Of a stretch of 64,000 nucleotides of DNA, positions 21,900 to 31,755 are shown piece after piece; position 1 is the first letter of the stretch; each line of letters starts with the position of its first letter. This DNA is from Emmonsiellopsis sp. PD_33 (taxonomy: Eukaryota; Ascomycota; Eurotiomycetes; Onygenales; Ajellomycetaceae). The position numbers and the translations under genes were made by a program. The stretch is from positions 248,001 to 312,000 of the forward strand of contig JANTQF010000002.1 in the NCBI GenBank assembly GCA_032988165.1, given 5' to 3'. The notes below the pieces were generated by a model. That model did not search any database, was not told the DNA's origin, and saw only the letters and a program-made list of their open reading frames with translations.

Positions 21900-22472
21900 A
21901 TGGTATTACAGCTTTCCTCCTCTCATTTATGCCTGCATACCGCTCGCCCGATTTGTGACATGTACTGACATGCTCACCTAGGGCAAACGCAAGAAGTCCA
22001 GTCGCAAGCCGCAAGGTCCGAAGAAAGTAAGTAGGAATCATCTCTATTGCTCGAGCAATTGGACTAATTGCCCACTCGATTACAGAAAGAACCCCTCCCT
22101 ACCACATTCTCCTGTCTATTCTGCAACCATGAGAACTGTGTCATTGTGAAGCTGGATAAGAAACTCGGGCTTGGGAACCTGTCCTGTAAAATCTGTGGCC
22201 AACGGTTCCAGACTGGCATCAACTGTGAGCCTTCCTCAAACTGTACCCTATCTATTTCATCTGCTGACGAATCTGCTCCCTTAGATCTATCCGCCGCCGT
22301 CGATGTCTATTCCGATTGGATCGATGCTTGTGATGCCGTCGCTAAAGATACAGCCGGCAACGACTTGGATACTACGGCGCGTGGAATAAACGAAGGATCC
22401 CCTGGGCCGGCCAGGCATGCAGCCGAAAGAAGTGAACCGGACCAGGCCGAAACTGGCCTTGACGACTATTGA
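21900..22472 (+). CDS. ELF1: transcription elongation factor 1 homolog (Elf1/ELOF1)
   Basis: Elf1 is a small zinc-ribbon protein that binds elongating RNA polymerase II near downstream DNA and helps passage through nucleosomes. Four exons: 21,900-21,902 (ATG alone), 21,982-22,026, 22,086-22,224 and 22,285-22,472, giving 124 residues. The start is set by the family N-terminus MGKRKKSSRKPQGPKK, which appears only if the ATG is split from GGC by an intron. Zinc ligands are Cys26, Cys29, Cys50 and Cys53 (SCLFC, SCKIC), followed by GQRFQTGINYLSAAVDVYSDW. The third intron is 60 nt, in frame and stop-free; removing it restores INYLSAAVDVY. The tail after about residue 80 is hydrophilic and acidic, longer than the roughly 80-residue animal forms but common in fungi. 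The copia 3' LTR ends 38 bp before the ATG. The first donor (GTATTA) is weak. Confidence 0.9.
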
Positions 22473-22904
22473 GATGAACCGACGAATGCGAACATGAAAT
22501 TAAGTCGTTTCCTTCTCGTTTTGCCAAAAGGAGTCATACCATGTTATAGTCGTTTCCACTGTTTGGCCGAGGCTTGCCTTGCTTCCCGGGAATGGCATTT
22601 TTACAAAAAGGGGGAGAAAACTGGTTTGATCAATCCGCGCTTTATATTCGACACGGTACCTGGGCTTTTTGCGCCGGTTAGCATGAGTGCTCATAAGGAG
22701 CGTTGTCTCCTGGCGTCCCGCCACGCTATCTGTGAACAATAGTTCCCTTTAATCCTATTATTTCCTGATCCAAATCAAACTTATTTGGAACAGGCGCAAA
22801 GGATGTACCCCCAGATACGTGGCTCGGCCGATACATATCAAGTTTAGATATACACCCGCCCTCCTTACATCGTGCGGTGGGTGAGTCCCGTTGGGATTTC
22901 ACAG
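22473..22904. other. convergent 3' intergenic region ELF1/FUR1
   Basis: 432 bp between the two stop codons. Short open frames exist on both strands (22,494-22,742) but show no domain, splice or composition support. I see only 3' UTR-type sequence. Confidence 0.5.
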
Positions 22905-23828
22905 CTACAAAGTGTAATATCGGTCGCCAAAGTCGCCAAGGCCAGGAATAATATACCTTTTTTTCACATTAGATAAAAGACCCGAACAATGGGAGCAAGC
23001 ATCTTTACTCACTTCTTTTCATCAAGTCCCTGGTCGATAAACGCGGTCACAACTCGCAGCTTAGGATACCTCTGCGCGAAATCCGCCACGCCTGAGGGGC
23101 TTGCAATGAGGTTTAGAAAGAGGATTCGATCTTCAGGTACGCCCCTTGATTTCAACACGTCGACCGCCATCGTTGCGGAGCCGCCTACACGATGGTTAGC
23201 AAGTATTCGTGTTAGAGGCAGGGCGGTAGCTTCACCAGTTGCAAACATTGGGTCAAGAAGTAGGACCCATCTGCTGGCGATGTCCTTTGGTAGCTTGTCG
23301 TAGAAAAGCTTAGGCTGCCAAGTATCCTCATCTCTCTGTATAAGGATTTTCCCAATGCGGACCGACCTGCAGCAATCCCGCAACCCCTGTTCCATAGCCT
23401 CCCCCGCCCTCATGATCGATACACCACAAATCTTGCCCTGGAATTTAACCCCAAGATATGACCGGCCAACGGGGGTCGTCACGGATTGCTCAACCACGGG
23501 CAAGTGGTTCAAGCCTTCCTCCACCAGCAGGCGTATGATGCGGTTCGAATAGAAAATAAAATCGGCTCTGTCCGTGCGGTGGTCCCTTATCATGCTGTAA
23601 AGACGATTAGTTTTAGCTCCAGGATAATAGACGTGTTTGGCCTATACGGGACGAGAGTGGTGGAACTGACGTCAACAGCGCAATTAGCTGAGGGGTCTGC
23701 GGCAGAACATGCACATTGTCGTAGTTGACCACCTGCGATACAGTGGCCGTTGGTTTTTCTCCATCAGGTTTGTAAAGAGGACCAACTCCCTGGGCGGGTG
23801 CCGGGATAGCTTCTGGTTTTTCAGCCAT
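22905..23828 (-). CDS. FUR1: uracil phosphoribosyltransferase
   Basis: The enzyme converts uracil plus PRPP to UMP in pyrimidine salvage; in fungi its loss gives 5-fluorocytosine resistance. Four exons on the minus strand: 23,828-23,671, 23,594-23,236, 23,184-23,013 and 22,956-22,905, giving 246 residues. The start MAEKPEAIPAP is preceded by CCGCC. Exon 1 ends NVHVLPQTPQLIALLT and joins MIRDHRTDRADFIFYS across a GTCAGT...TTTACAG intron. The PRPP loop DPMFATGGSA (about residues 167-176) appears only after removing a 51-nt in-frame intron (23,235-23,185) with a TGCTAAC branch site. The last exon supplies the family C-terminus GLGDFGDRYYTL. It is convergent with ELF1 and divergent from the WAPL gene. 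Length fits the family. Confidence 0.95.
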
Positions 23829-24566
23829 GGCGGTAGACACCACGGTTGTTCGTAGCCTTGGAAGTAGGGAGCGGGGGGAGGGGGCTAAAGAAGCCTGCAA
23901 TAGGTCACTTGGCTGGAGAGCTGCACAAATCAGACACCGGCAATCGGTCAAAGGGCATCTAGCAAGCTGCCTTGGAGAAGCACTGGGGGGGTAGAATACC
24001 TTGAGAGGGGGGGGATGCCAGGCGCAAGTCCGCAGACCGGGTAGATGTGCAGGACGAGAGAGCACAGAATCGCCGACGAGAAGAGAAAAGGAAATGCGCC
24101 AGACACAAGATACGAGAGGGGCTTTTTTTCAGATAATCCTGCCAGAGATAAGTGGTGGGCTGGCTGCTGGCCCCGCTTCCACGGCTGCTGAACCTTAACC
24201 AAACCTCCCACCGGCCATCTCCCTGTTGCTTGGCGAACCCTGGACACCTCCGACGAACGCCATCTCCGTCTCCCATCTCCGTCGCATCACCATCGCCCCG
24301 CAGCCACGTCGATGATCGCCCAATACTGACCTGCCGGACTCAGTCGCATTCACTGTCCCCAGCGCTCTTGTTCCGCTCACGCCCATCTCGCTAGATTCCA
24401 CCTTCACCACGCGACCCAGGGCCCAGGAGAGACATAGCGCAAGCTTAACACTGGGCGACTCCATCCGTCTCGAGAATGATAGCGTGACGTATTCTATTGA
24501 TGGCCAGCAGCGAATATTCGCAAGCTATTATCTTGATCTTGCGGGGAATATTACTGCGAGGAAATC
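23829..24566. promoter_or_regulatory. divergent promoter region FUR1/WAPL
   Basis: 738 bp between the two start codons. It holds G-rich and C-rich runs near 23,870-24,015 and several short open frames with no support. I do not recognise a TATA box for either gene. It must contain both promoters by position. Confidence 0.5.
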
Positions 24567-27371
24567 ATGGCGCCCGCCGGCAATGATCCAACACCCCGTC
24601 ACAAGGTGACTACAACCTATGGAAAATCTCCTCGGGGATTGGATTACAGCAAAGGATTCCGCCTGTCGTCAACCTCGCCACGCACTCAGACCGTGGATTC
24701 TTTTCTCAGGGCATCTCCTAAAACCGGAGCTTCCCTTTCCAGGGTTCCGAAGGAAGGGACTGGGAAAGCGAATGGCGATACCCGTGGCGCCCGTCAGCAA
24801 CTAGGTCTTTCGCAACCTCCTAAACTTTCCAAGTCCGTCACAGCGCCGACATTGGAATTCCGCCCATCTAATCCGAGTAGAGAGCAAAGCATCTACGATA
24901 TCGAATCATCCAGCGACGAGCAAGATGACAAGGAGGAACCTTGGCGAAAACGCAGAAAGGTGGAAACGCCGAAGATCGAGCGCGCGGCAAGAGGAGTTGG
25001 CAATAATGGTACAAACCCGCGACGTGCAAGCCACGGCGCCAGCCCCTACGACCCTGTTCAGAGTAAGGGCCTGTCTACGAAGTCTATGAATGCCGAGAAA
25101 GCTCGCGACATTGAAATCGTTATTCGGACGCCAACAAAGCAACACCGGGGGAACCTGGAAAACAGGTACAAAGGCGCTGACACGGAATCGGAAGATAAAG
25201 ACACCCCTACCATTCGGCCCAACAATTCATCTACAAGCCCACCAGTAGGCCATATAGTTTCCAAAAACCCTCACCTTTTGTCATCGCGATCATCGAACCT
25301 GACGGCTCGAACAAAACCCACGCAGAAACCCGCGTGGACAACAAAACCAGCAAGCGATGACCTTTTACCGAAAACGCCCCCTACGAATCACAAAGAAACC
25401 CAAGCAGCCGACTACCGAGACACCAGTGGAGCTGCTAATGCAACCCCATCACGGAAGAGGATCGTGGATGCGCTGAGTAGTAAGAGTTCAAAGAGAAGAC
25501 AGCACTCTCCAATAAGTTCTAGTGCAAGTGACATATCGGACGACTTCGTTTATTCCCAATCTTCATCTGAAGAACACACAACACCTCTGGGGAATTTAAT
25601 ATCTGCTCATTCTGGATTGCCTAGTGCATTACATGGGACAAAAGGAGATGCACAATCCGGTTCACCCGATCGGATACAACATTCTCAGACAGGCAGCCTG
25701 AAAAATACATACTCTCGACAGAGGTCATTTCTCACCGAGGGGAACATCGCGGATGCATTGGAGACCCAGCCCCAACCGGCTTCCGTCCCAAAGCATGCGG
25801 TTAACAATGGCACGGCTACTCTTCTAAATACAAAAAGTACTTGCCCACGTCCACCAGGCCACGACGACGATGACAATGCAGGCAACGGATCAGTCAGGAA
25901 CATCTATGAACTCCGCCGTGCGGGTGGAAATGCTAGGTTTGAAGGGTTGGTTGAAACGCTCTTCGAGGACATCGAGGATCCCACCGCCTCGATTTCCAGG
26001 CGCCGTAGTGGATTGATCGAGCTTTGTTCAAACCTCACAGAACATCAATTCGCACGTCGATTCCTTACCAACGCACTGGAAAAACGCCTTGAAAAATGCA
26101 CTCGATGCCTGACAGACACTATTTCCATGTATCTCATCAGCTGCGCCTATGGATTGCTTTTATCAAGTGGCCCAATGTCATCTATCAGTTTGCATACTTG
26201 CTCTCGTGAGGTATTAAGGCTTATTCCCAGCCTGATTCCAGAAAAGTCCGATATTCACGATATCTCGAAATCACGCTCTTCAAAAATGACCAGGAGCGGC
26301 CAAAGCTCCCTCCGAGACCTGTGCGATAAATTGGCTCAAAGCAAGATTTGGCCGGAAGGGAACCCCCCAAAAAGCTCGCCCCAGATACTTGGTCTAAAAT
26401 GCCTTGAAATGTCTGTGCGGCGAGTCCGAGAGAGCGGTGATGCTGTGCAAAGCATACCTGATTCTACTCTAGCGCAGCTTGTTGATTTGCTCCTTCAGCA
26501 TTCAATAATTCCCAAAGACCGAGATCTAAATTCTCTCGACTTTTTCATCATCGAGCTCGTATTCTCTATTTTGGAGTCCTACACGGTTGTCCTTGGTTCC
26601 CTCAACCAAAACCAAGAGGAGATAGTAAAGAAGCTCGCGCAACTTGGCCCCCTTCTGTCTCGACTTTCTCGATATCCCGAAACCTGCGGCAGGCAGATCC
26701 AACTGCTAGAAATCCGGCTAATTTTGAACCTCACGAATAATAACCCATCGCTTTGCGAAGGATTTTCCACGCCCGAAATAATCGGGGCTCTAATGACCAT
26801 TATTCTACCCGGTTTCGAGCTAGTTTCGGAGGATTTTAGTAGCGAAAAAAAGGATTCTTTGTTAGACACGGTAATTTTGGCGCTTGGGGCCCTGATCAAC
26901 CTGACGGAATGGAATGCGACTGCGAGACGACTAATTTTGAAAACACGAAACGACTCTGCCACGTTCCTTGACAATCTCCTAAGACTGTTTCAAGAAAAAT
27001 GGGAGACAACTTCCGAGGTAAGACTGACCATTCAACCACTTCCTTGCATAGCGGCGTGTTTTGGGGCGTTGGCTGATATTTTCCAGGCCGACTCGGTTGT
27101 CCAAACACACTCCAATGTAGCGTTTGGATACCTGTCTGTACTTTTGAGTACGGTGTGTCTTGATGACGAACCGCGGACCCATGTGAAGAAATCGCTGCAT
27201 AGTCGAAATCTCAACCGACTGTTGACGGCGGTCGAGGAATTTTTGCATTACCATCGGAAAGTCGAAAAGGAGCTGCAGGACACGAATAGCGAGTACGAAT
27301 CGGTGGCTGGGTTCACGTCTCGACTCCAGGGCATCGTGGATCGGATTAAACAGGCTGAAGGAGCAGGCTGA
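24567..27371 (+). CDS. WAPL-domain cohesin release factor (Wpl1/Rad61 type)
   Basis: Wapl with Pds5 opens the cohesin ring and removes cohesin from chromatin in the nucleus. Two exons, 24,567-27,017 and 27,087-27,371, give 911 residues; read without splicing it would be 934. The N-terminal half (1 to about 440) is low-complexity, Ser/Pro/Lys-rich and probably disordered, with a basic KRRKVE nuclear-signal-like string near residue 130. The C-terminal half is the helical WAPL domain, from NIYELRRAGGNARFEGLVETL (about 447) to the end. The 69-nt intron (GTAAGA...TTTTCCAG) is in frame and stop-free; removal joins TTSE to ADSVVQTHSNVAFGYLSVLL, where NVAFGYL is the conserved core. Start choice: first ATG of the long frame, 739 bp from the FUR1 start. 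The exact yeast or metazoan ortholog name is not asserted. Confidence 0.85.
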   Translation: MAPAGNDPTPRHKVTTTYGKSPRGLDYSKGFRLSSTSPRTQTVDSFLRASPKTGASLSRVPKEGTGKANGDTRGARQQLGLSQPPKLSKSVTAPTLEFRPSNPSREQSIYDIESSSDEQDDKEEPWRKRRKVETPKIERAARGVGNNGTNPRRASHGASPYDPVQSKGLSTKSMNAEKARDIEIVIRTPTKQHRGNLENRYKGADTESEDKDTPTIRPNNSSTSPPVGHIVSKNPHLLSSRSSNLTARTKPTQKPAWTTKPASDDLLPKTPPTNHKETQAADYRDTSGAANATPSRKRIVDALSSKSSKRRQHSPISSSASDISDDFVYSQSSSEEHTTPLGNLISAHSGLPSALHGTKGDAQSGSPDRIQHSQTGSLKNTYSRQRSFLTEGNIADALETQPQPASVPKHAVNNGTATLLNTKSTCPRPPGHDDDDNAGNGSVRNIYELRRAGGNARFEGLVETLFEDIEDPTASISRRRSGLIELCSNLTEHQFARRFLTNALEKRLEKCTRCLTDTISMYLISCAYGLLLSSGPMSSISLHTCSREVLRLIPSLIPEKSDIHDISKSRSSKMTRSGQSSLRDLCDKLAQSKIWPEGNPPKSSPQILGLKCLEMSVRRVRESGDAVQSIPDSTLAQLVDLLLQHSIIPKDRDLNSLDFFIIELVFSILESYTVVLGSLNQNQEEIVKKLAQLGPLLSRLSRYPETCGRQIQLLEIRLILNLTNNNPSLCEGFSTPEIIGALMTIILPGFELVSEDFSSEKKDSLLDTVILALGALINLTEWNATARRLILKTRNDSATFLDNLLRLFQEKWETTSEVRLTIQPLPCIAACFGALADIFQADSVVQTHSNVAFGYLSVLLSTVCLDDEPRTHVKKSLHSRNLNRLLTAVEEFLHYHRKVEKELQDTNSEYESVAGFTSRLQGIVDRIKQAEGAG

Positions 27372-28111
27372 CGCAATCAAGAATTCCTGTTTTAGAATGT
27401 AGAGTTTTGTTTGGCAAGACAGACTGTGTGTGATTTGCAGGAATTGGCAGCGGGCGAGCAAAGATCTATGGCTCTGTCTGGGATGGCAGTTACATAGTTA
27501 CTTGTTGATATATGATCGTATCATTTAGCACTGGAAGGCCTGGACCGTAGCGGATCGACGCTGCCCAGCCTCACGTGGCGCCAAGCCAGCTAGCTGGAAG
27601 TGGAGCCGGCACGTGACCGCTGCTTTCAACGGGCGGGCGGCGATTGGCCAGCGCCGACGCCGGGCCGGGCGCTGATTGGGCAGGGCGGGCCAGTCAACAA
27701 TGGGCCTCATCGTAACGGGCAGGCAGGCCGGGCTGGATGTGGCAACTCTGGGCTGTGGTGGAAGGGGAGGGCGATGATATATATAAGACAGCACAATATG
27801 CCCGTCTCTGCGCTCTGTGTTTCTCTGCCCCTTGTCGTACGTGCCGCTTCCCACGTATAGACTCATGCTGCCTACGCCCTCGCCTCTTCCCTCGCCCATT
27901 CCCATTCCCGCGCTGCGCCAGCCAGCCATTCCAAGTTCCTGTTCTTTATTTGCATCAACCCCAATTTCCACCCATTGAACCCCCTGCATTGCTGTTGAAT
28001 CGTGGCCGTACTCACCCCTAACTCGCGTCGCTCCTTTTCCTCCTCGTATCGGTCGTTTGCAATCCCTCCTTCCAACGCTTCAATCGACACTCGCTCTCTC
28101 CAACGGCGACC
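27372..28111 (+). promoter_or_regulatory. RHB1 promoter and leader, with the WAPL 3' end
   Basis: 740 bp. It contains two CACGTG E-boxes (27,572-27,577 and 27,610-27,615), two inverted CCAAT boxes (ATTGG at 27,643-27,647 and 27,675-27,679), and a TATATATAAG box at about 27,777-27,786. A CT-rich stretch then runs to the RHB1 ATG at 28,112, implying a leader of roughly 300 nt. The GC-rich core 27,540-27,760 is distinctive. Which factors bind is not known. Confidence 0.55.
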
Positions 28112-28828
28112 ATGCCAGCACCCCCGAAGCAGCGGAAAATAGCCATTGTCGGGAGTCGGTCCGTGGGTATGTACATGCTCTGAGCAGACGGTGTTGAGAA
28201 AACACTCCCTTTTGAATCTCACGGGACTAATTGGCCCTCTTCTAGGCAAATCCTCCCTCACTGTTCGGTTTGTCGATGGCGTTTTTGTCGAGAGCTACTA
28301 CCCCACGATCGAGAATACCTTCAGCAGCAACATCAAATACAAGGGCCAGGACTTTGCGACGGAGATCGTGGACACGGCTGGCCAAGATGAATACAGTATC
28401 CTAAATTCAAAGCATTTTATCGGAATCCACGGCTACATAATTGTTTATTCGGTCGCTTCACGTCAGTCTTTTGACATGGTCAGGGTCATCCGGGACAAAA
28501 TCCTTAATCATTTGGTACGCACCGTTCCTCCAATATCCTCCATTAGTCCCATTGTTTGCTAACACAGGAATCTCATTCGAATTTTTAGGGTGCAGATTGG
28601 GTCCCGCTTGTGATTGTAGGGAATAAATGTGATCTCAAAACCGACATGCGGCAGGTTTCCGAGGAGGAAGGTAAGAAGTTGGGAGAGGAGTTCAATTGTG
28701 CCTGGACCGAGGCGAGTGCACGGATGAACGAGAACGTATCCAAAGCCTTCGATCTTATGATCGGGGAAGTCGAAAAATCCCAAAACCCCAGCCAACCGAC
28801 CGGCGGCAGCAAATGCACCGTCATGTAA
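28112..28828 (+). CDS. RHB1: Rheb-type small GTPase
   Basis: Rheb is a farnesylated Ras-family GTPase that acts upstream of TOR and, in fungi, in basic amino-acid uptake. Three exons: 28,112-28,166, 28,246-28,514 and 28,589-28,828, giving 187 residues. G1 is GSRSVGKSS (14-22); the Arg in place of the Ras Gly12 position is a Rheb hallmark. Then PTIENTF (38-44, effector), DTAGQDEY (61-68), NKCD (120-123) and EASA. The C-terminus is CTVM (184-187), a CaaX box for prenylation and membrane attachment. Donors are GTATGT and GTACGC, acceptors TTCTAG and TTTTTAG. The start gives MPAPPKQRKIAIVG, normal for fungal Rheb, with CGACC before the ATG. Confidence 0.95.
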
Positions 28829-29555
28829 TACCACTGATGCGACGAGTCACGAGGAAATGTTTTGTTTGTACAGCCAACGGAAGTTTTCAGGGCAATCGCC
28901 CCTTCAGGTTTGATCGGGGCAGATGGGTTGAGGGGGGGCCGCCTCTATGAACATGTCTATTCCTACACCCTGGCACCCGGAATTATTTCTTGATTTCTGA
29001 TCACTGTTTTGCTTATTTGGAAATAGGGGGGATATTGCCATTCCGGTTTTGAAACTTTGAGGACAGGTTGTTTTTCTGTTTCCTTTGCTTGGTTTTGGAG
29101 TATGGTTTCATAGACAATGTTAGAAGGGTATATTTATCTCCTCAATTTTAATATCCGGCGTCTCCAAGGAGGTTGTCTCTACTACAATTTGAGCAGCAGT
29201 AGGAACTCAAACGGTAAACCAGTCTCTACAGATAACCTGAGTCGGCGCTTGATCGCGTGTTTTTTCTTTTTCCATATTTTGTTTTTCCTGGGGCGCTTGG
29301 ATGCACGGGCCAGTTTCCTATCTGCACGCGCCCCTCCCGCTCGTTGCCCCTCGATTTGGACCCAACCTCAAAATTTCTCTTCCAAACCAAAACTTTGCAC
29401 AGCACCCTTACCATTTGTCTTTCCACAAGTCGCCCTGGTAAAGATTCTTTTTCTTTAAGAACTAGAAAACGACCCAGCGCTATCTGTGCGCATTCGAGGA
29501 CGATTAGCCCATTCGTTTACCACCAGGCTTGGACGGTTGCCAACAGTTTTGAGTC
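28829..29555 (+). promoter_or_regulatory. RHB1 3' region and SES1 promoter
   Basis: 727 bp between genes. The first part is T-rich 3' UTR-type sequence; the second part has CT-rich leader sequence. TGAGTCG at about 29,239 and TGAGTCA at 29,550-29,556 (overlapping the SES1 ATG) resemble Gcn4/CpcA sites. No ORF with support. Confidence 0.4.
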
Positions 29556-31322
29556 ATGCTTGACATCGCGGACTTCGTATATGGAGCTACTCCAGAGAAG
29601 ATAGCAGAGAACCAGGAGAAGCTTAGGGAGAATCAGCGCCGTCGCGGAGCCCCAGTGGAAGCTGTGGATGAGGTTATTGCTCTATTCAAGGTCGCTCGCG
29701 AGAGTAGGTTCCCCCGCATCGCATCGCATTCTGAATTGCAACTCACCATTTTATAGCGCGCTATGAGGTTACTCAGATTGGAGAGAAGATCAACAGGACC
29801 CAAAAGGAGATTGGAAAGAAGAAGAAGGTCGGTACCCCACTCCATGAATACTACAATGGCTCCAGCTAAGAATATGCATGCATGTTCAGAACAAGGAAGA
29901 TGCTGCCGACCTGATCGCGGAGAAGAACGCGCTGGAGAAACAAAAGAAGGATATGGATGCCTTGGCCACTGAGAAGGAGCTGCTTAGAGACAATAAGATG
30001 AGAACGATTGGGAATTACGTCCATCCAGATGTCCCCACCAGTCTCGACGAGGTTAGCAAGACATTGTCTCCCAAGATAATAACCCATCCAGAGTACTGAT
30101 ATAAATTGTCCCTAGGAAAACAACGCCATTATCAGAACATATGCGCCCGAAGGATTCACGAAGGAAAAGAAGGACTATTTCCTTTCCCACGACCAAGTCC
30201 TCCAACGGCTCGACGGATTTGACCAGAAGCGGGGCACGAAAATTTTTGGCCATCGCGGATATTGTCTCACCAACTATGGCCTTCTTTTGAACTTGGCTCT
30301 GGTAAACTACGGACTGGAGTTCCTGTTCAACAAAAAATACACCCTCAACCAGCCTCCTCACTTCATGCTGAAGCAGTTCATGGCAAAAACAGCCCAACTT
30401 GAGCAATTCGACGAGGAGCTTTACAAGGTCACGGAGAATAGCGAAGATAGCGCATCGGACCGGTATCTGATTGCTACTTCCGAGCAGCCTTTGTCTGCTC
30501 TCCACAGTTCCGAGTGGCTCCAAGATGGCGATCTTCCTATCAAGTATGCTGGATACAGCACTTGCTATAGAAAAGAGGCTGGATCCCATGGAAAGGAGGT
30601 TTTGGGAATTTTCCGTATCCATCAGTTCGAAAAGGTATGTCCTATGTTTTGTAATTCAAAGTTAGCTGACGAGATTAATGCTGACATGACCACTATAGAT
30701 CGAGCAATTCGTGATGACCAAACCCGAGGACTCCTGGAAAGCCTTCGACGACATGATCAGCAATTCAGAAGAGTTCTACAAGTCTCTAGGCCTCTCGTAT
30801 AGAGTTGTCGACATTGTCTCCGGAGCTTTGAACAATGCCGCCGCAAGGAAGCATGATTTGGAAGCCTGGTTCCCCTTCCAGAACACATACAAGGAGCTGG
30901 TTTCGTGCTCGAATTGTACCGATTACCAATCCCGTGCGCTGGAGATCCGATACCGCCCAAAGAAGGATGACGAGAAGGATTCTCCCGAGGAGAACAAGAA
31001 GACCTACGTACATGCTCTGAACGCGACCCTTTGTGCGACGGAGCGAACCCTTTGCTGTCTCCTTGAAAATTACCAGACTGAGACTGTAAGTGGTTGTTCA
31101 TGGTTAGGCATCCGTTAAATCCCCGTGCTAATATATCTACCCCAGGGTATCATCGTTCCTGAGGTGCTCCGGAAGTATATTCCCGGCCAGCCCACCGAGA
31201 TTCCGTATACGAAGGAGCTGGTTGAAAAGCCCAGCGCGGAGAAGTCGAAATCCAAGGGCAAGCCAAACGCTGCGCCCAAGAAGGGGGCTGTGACAGAGGG
31301 CATGAAAAACCTGAAGGTTTAA
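29556..31322 (+). CDS. SES1: seryl-tRNA synthetase, cytosolic
   Basis: Class II synthetase that charges tRNA-Ser (and tRNA-Sec where present) with serine. Six exons: 29,556-29,703, 29,757-29,827, 29,890-30,051, 30,116-30,634, 30,699-31,085 and 31,146-31,322, giving 487 residues. The N-terminal tRNA-binding coiled coil starts MLDIADFVYG and includes QRRRGAPVE. The catalytic core has motif 2 FRIHQFEKIEQF (about 293-304) and motif 3 NATLCATERTLCCLLENYQ (about 408-426). The C-terminal tail is Lys-rich (SKGKPNAAPKKG), as in eukaryotic enzymes. All junctions keep frame; the exon 2 donor GTCGGT is weak but the only in-frame choice. No mitochondrial targeting sequence is seen at this start. Its neighbour SER3 makes the substrate serine. 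Confidence 0.95.
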
Positions 31323-31755
31323 AGAGCTAGAGATTTAGACATGACATAGCGTATTCCTATAATGAGTATGCAAGATATAGCGTCAATGTTTGTATGTACA
31401 TGTCCTATTTCTGCAATAGAAATGACGATTGGGTTGGCTATTTAAGTGTTGGAATGAATCTGGTGAAATCCTGTAGAATCATTTAAAGCCACCATTCGCG
31501 TATATCATGTATGATCTATAACCTATCTGCTGTCGGACCGGTCTGCCTATCCGATATGCGGAGTATATTAAATTTGTCGCCGTCACCCTGAACTCCACCG
31601 GTGAGTCAGATTGGGTGCAGAAGTGCGTGTGTATAAAACCTTCCCCCAGCCCACCCCACCCCGATCTAAGTGATTTATTTAGCACGCCATTGAACTTTTT
31701 TTTTCCCCGGCGAGAACAAAACACCTACTCCCTTCTATCATTCCATTTCACTACC
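31323..31755 (+). promoter_or_regulatory. SER3 promoter with CpcA/Gcn4-type site
   Basis: TGAGTCA at 31,602-31,608 is directly followed by an inverted CCAAT box (ATTGG, 31,610-31,614). A TATAAAA box lies at 31,632-31,638, with a CT-rich leader to the ATG at 31,756. TGAGTCA/TGACTCA is the binding site of Gcn4/CpcA, which raises amino-acid synthesis genes on starvation. Serine synthesis is a plausible target; binding itself is inference. Confidence 0.6.

Noticed and set aside
22494..22742. 82-codon plus frame between ELF1 and FUR1
   Set aside because: It overlaps a 79-codon minus frame of equal quality, lies in a convergent 3' region and has no domain or splice support.
23948..24464. Frames on both strands between FUR1 and WAPL
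   Set aside because: They lie in the divergent promoter, are GC-driven and lack any family signature.
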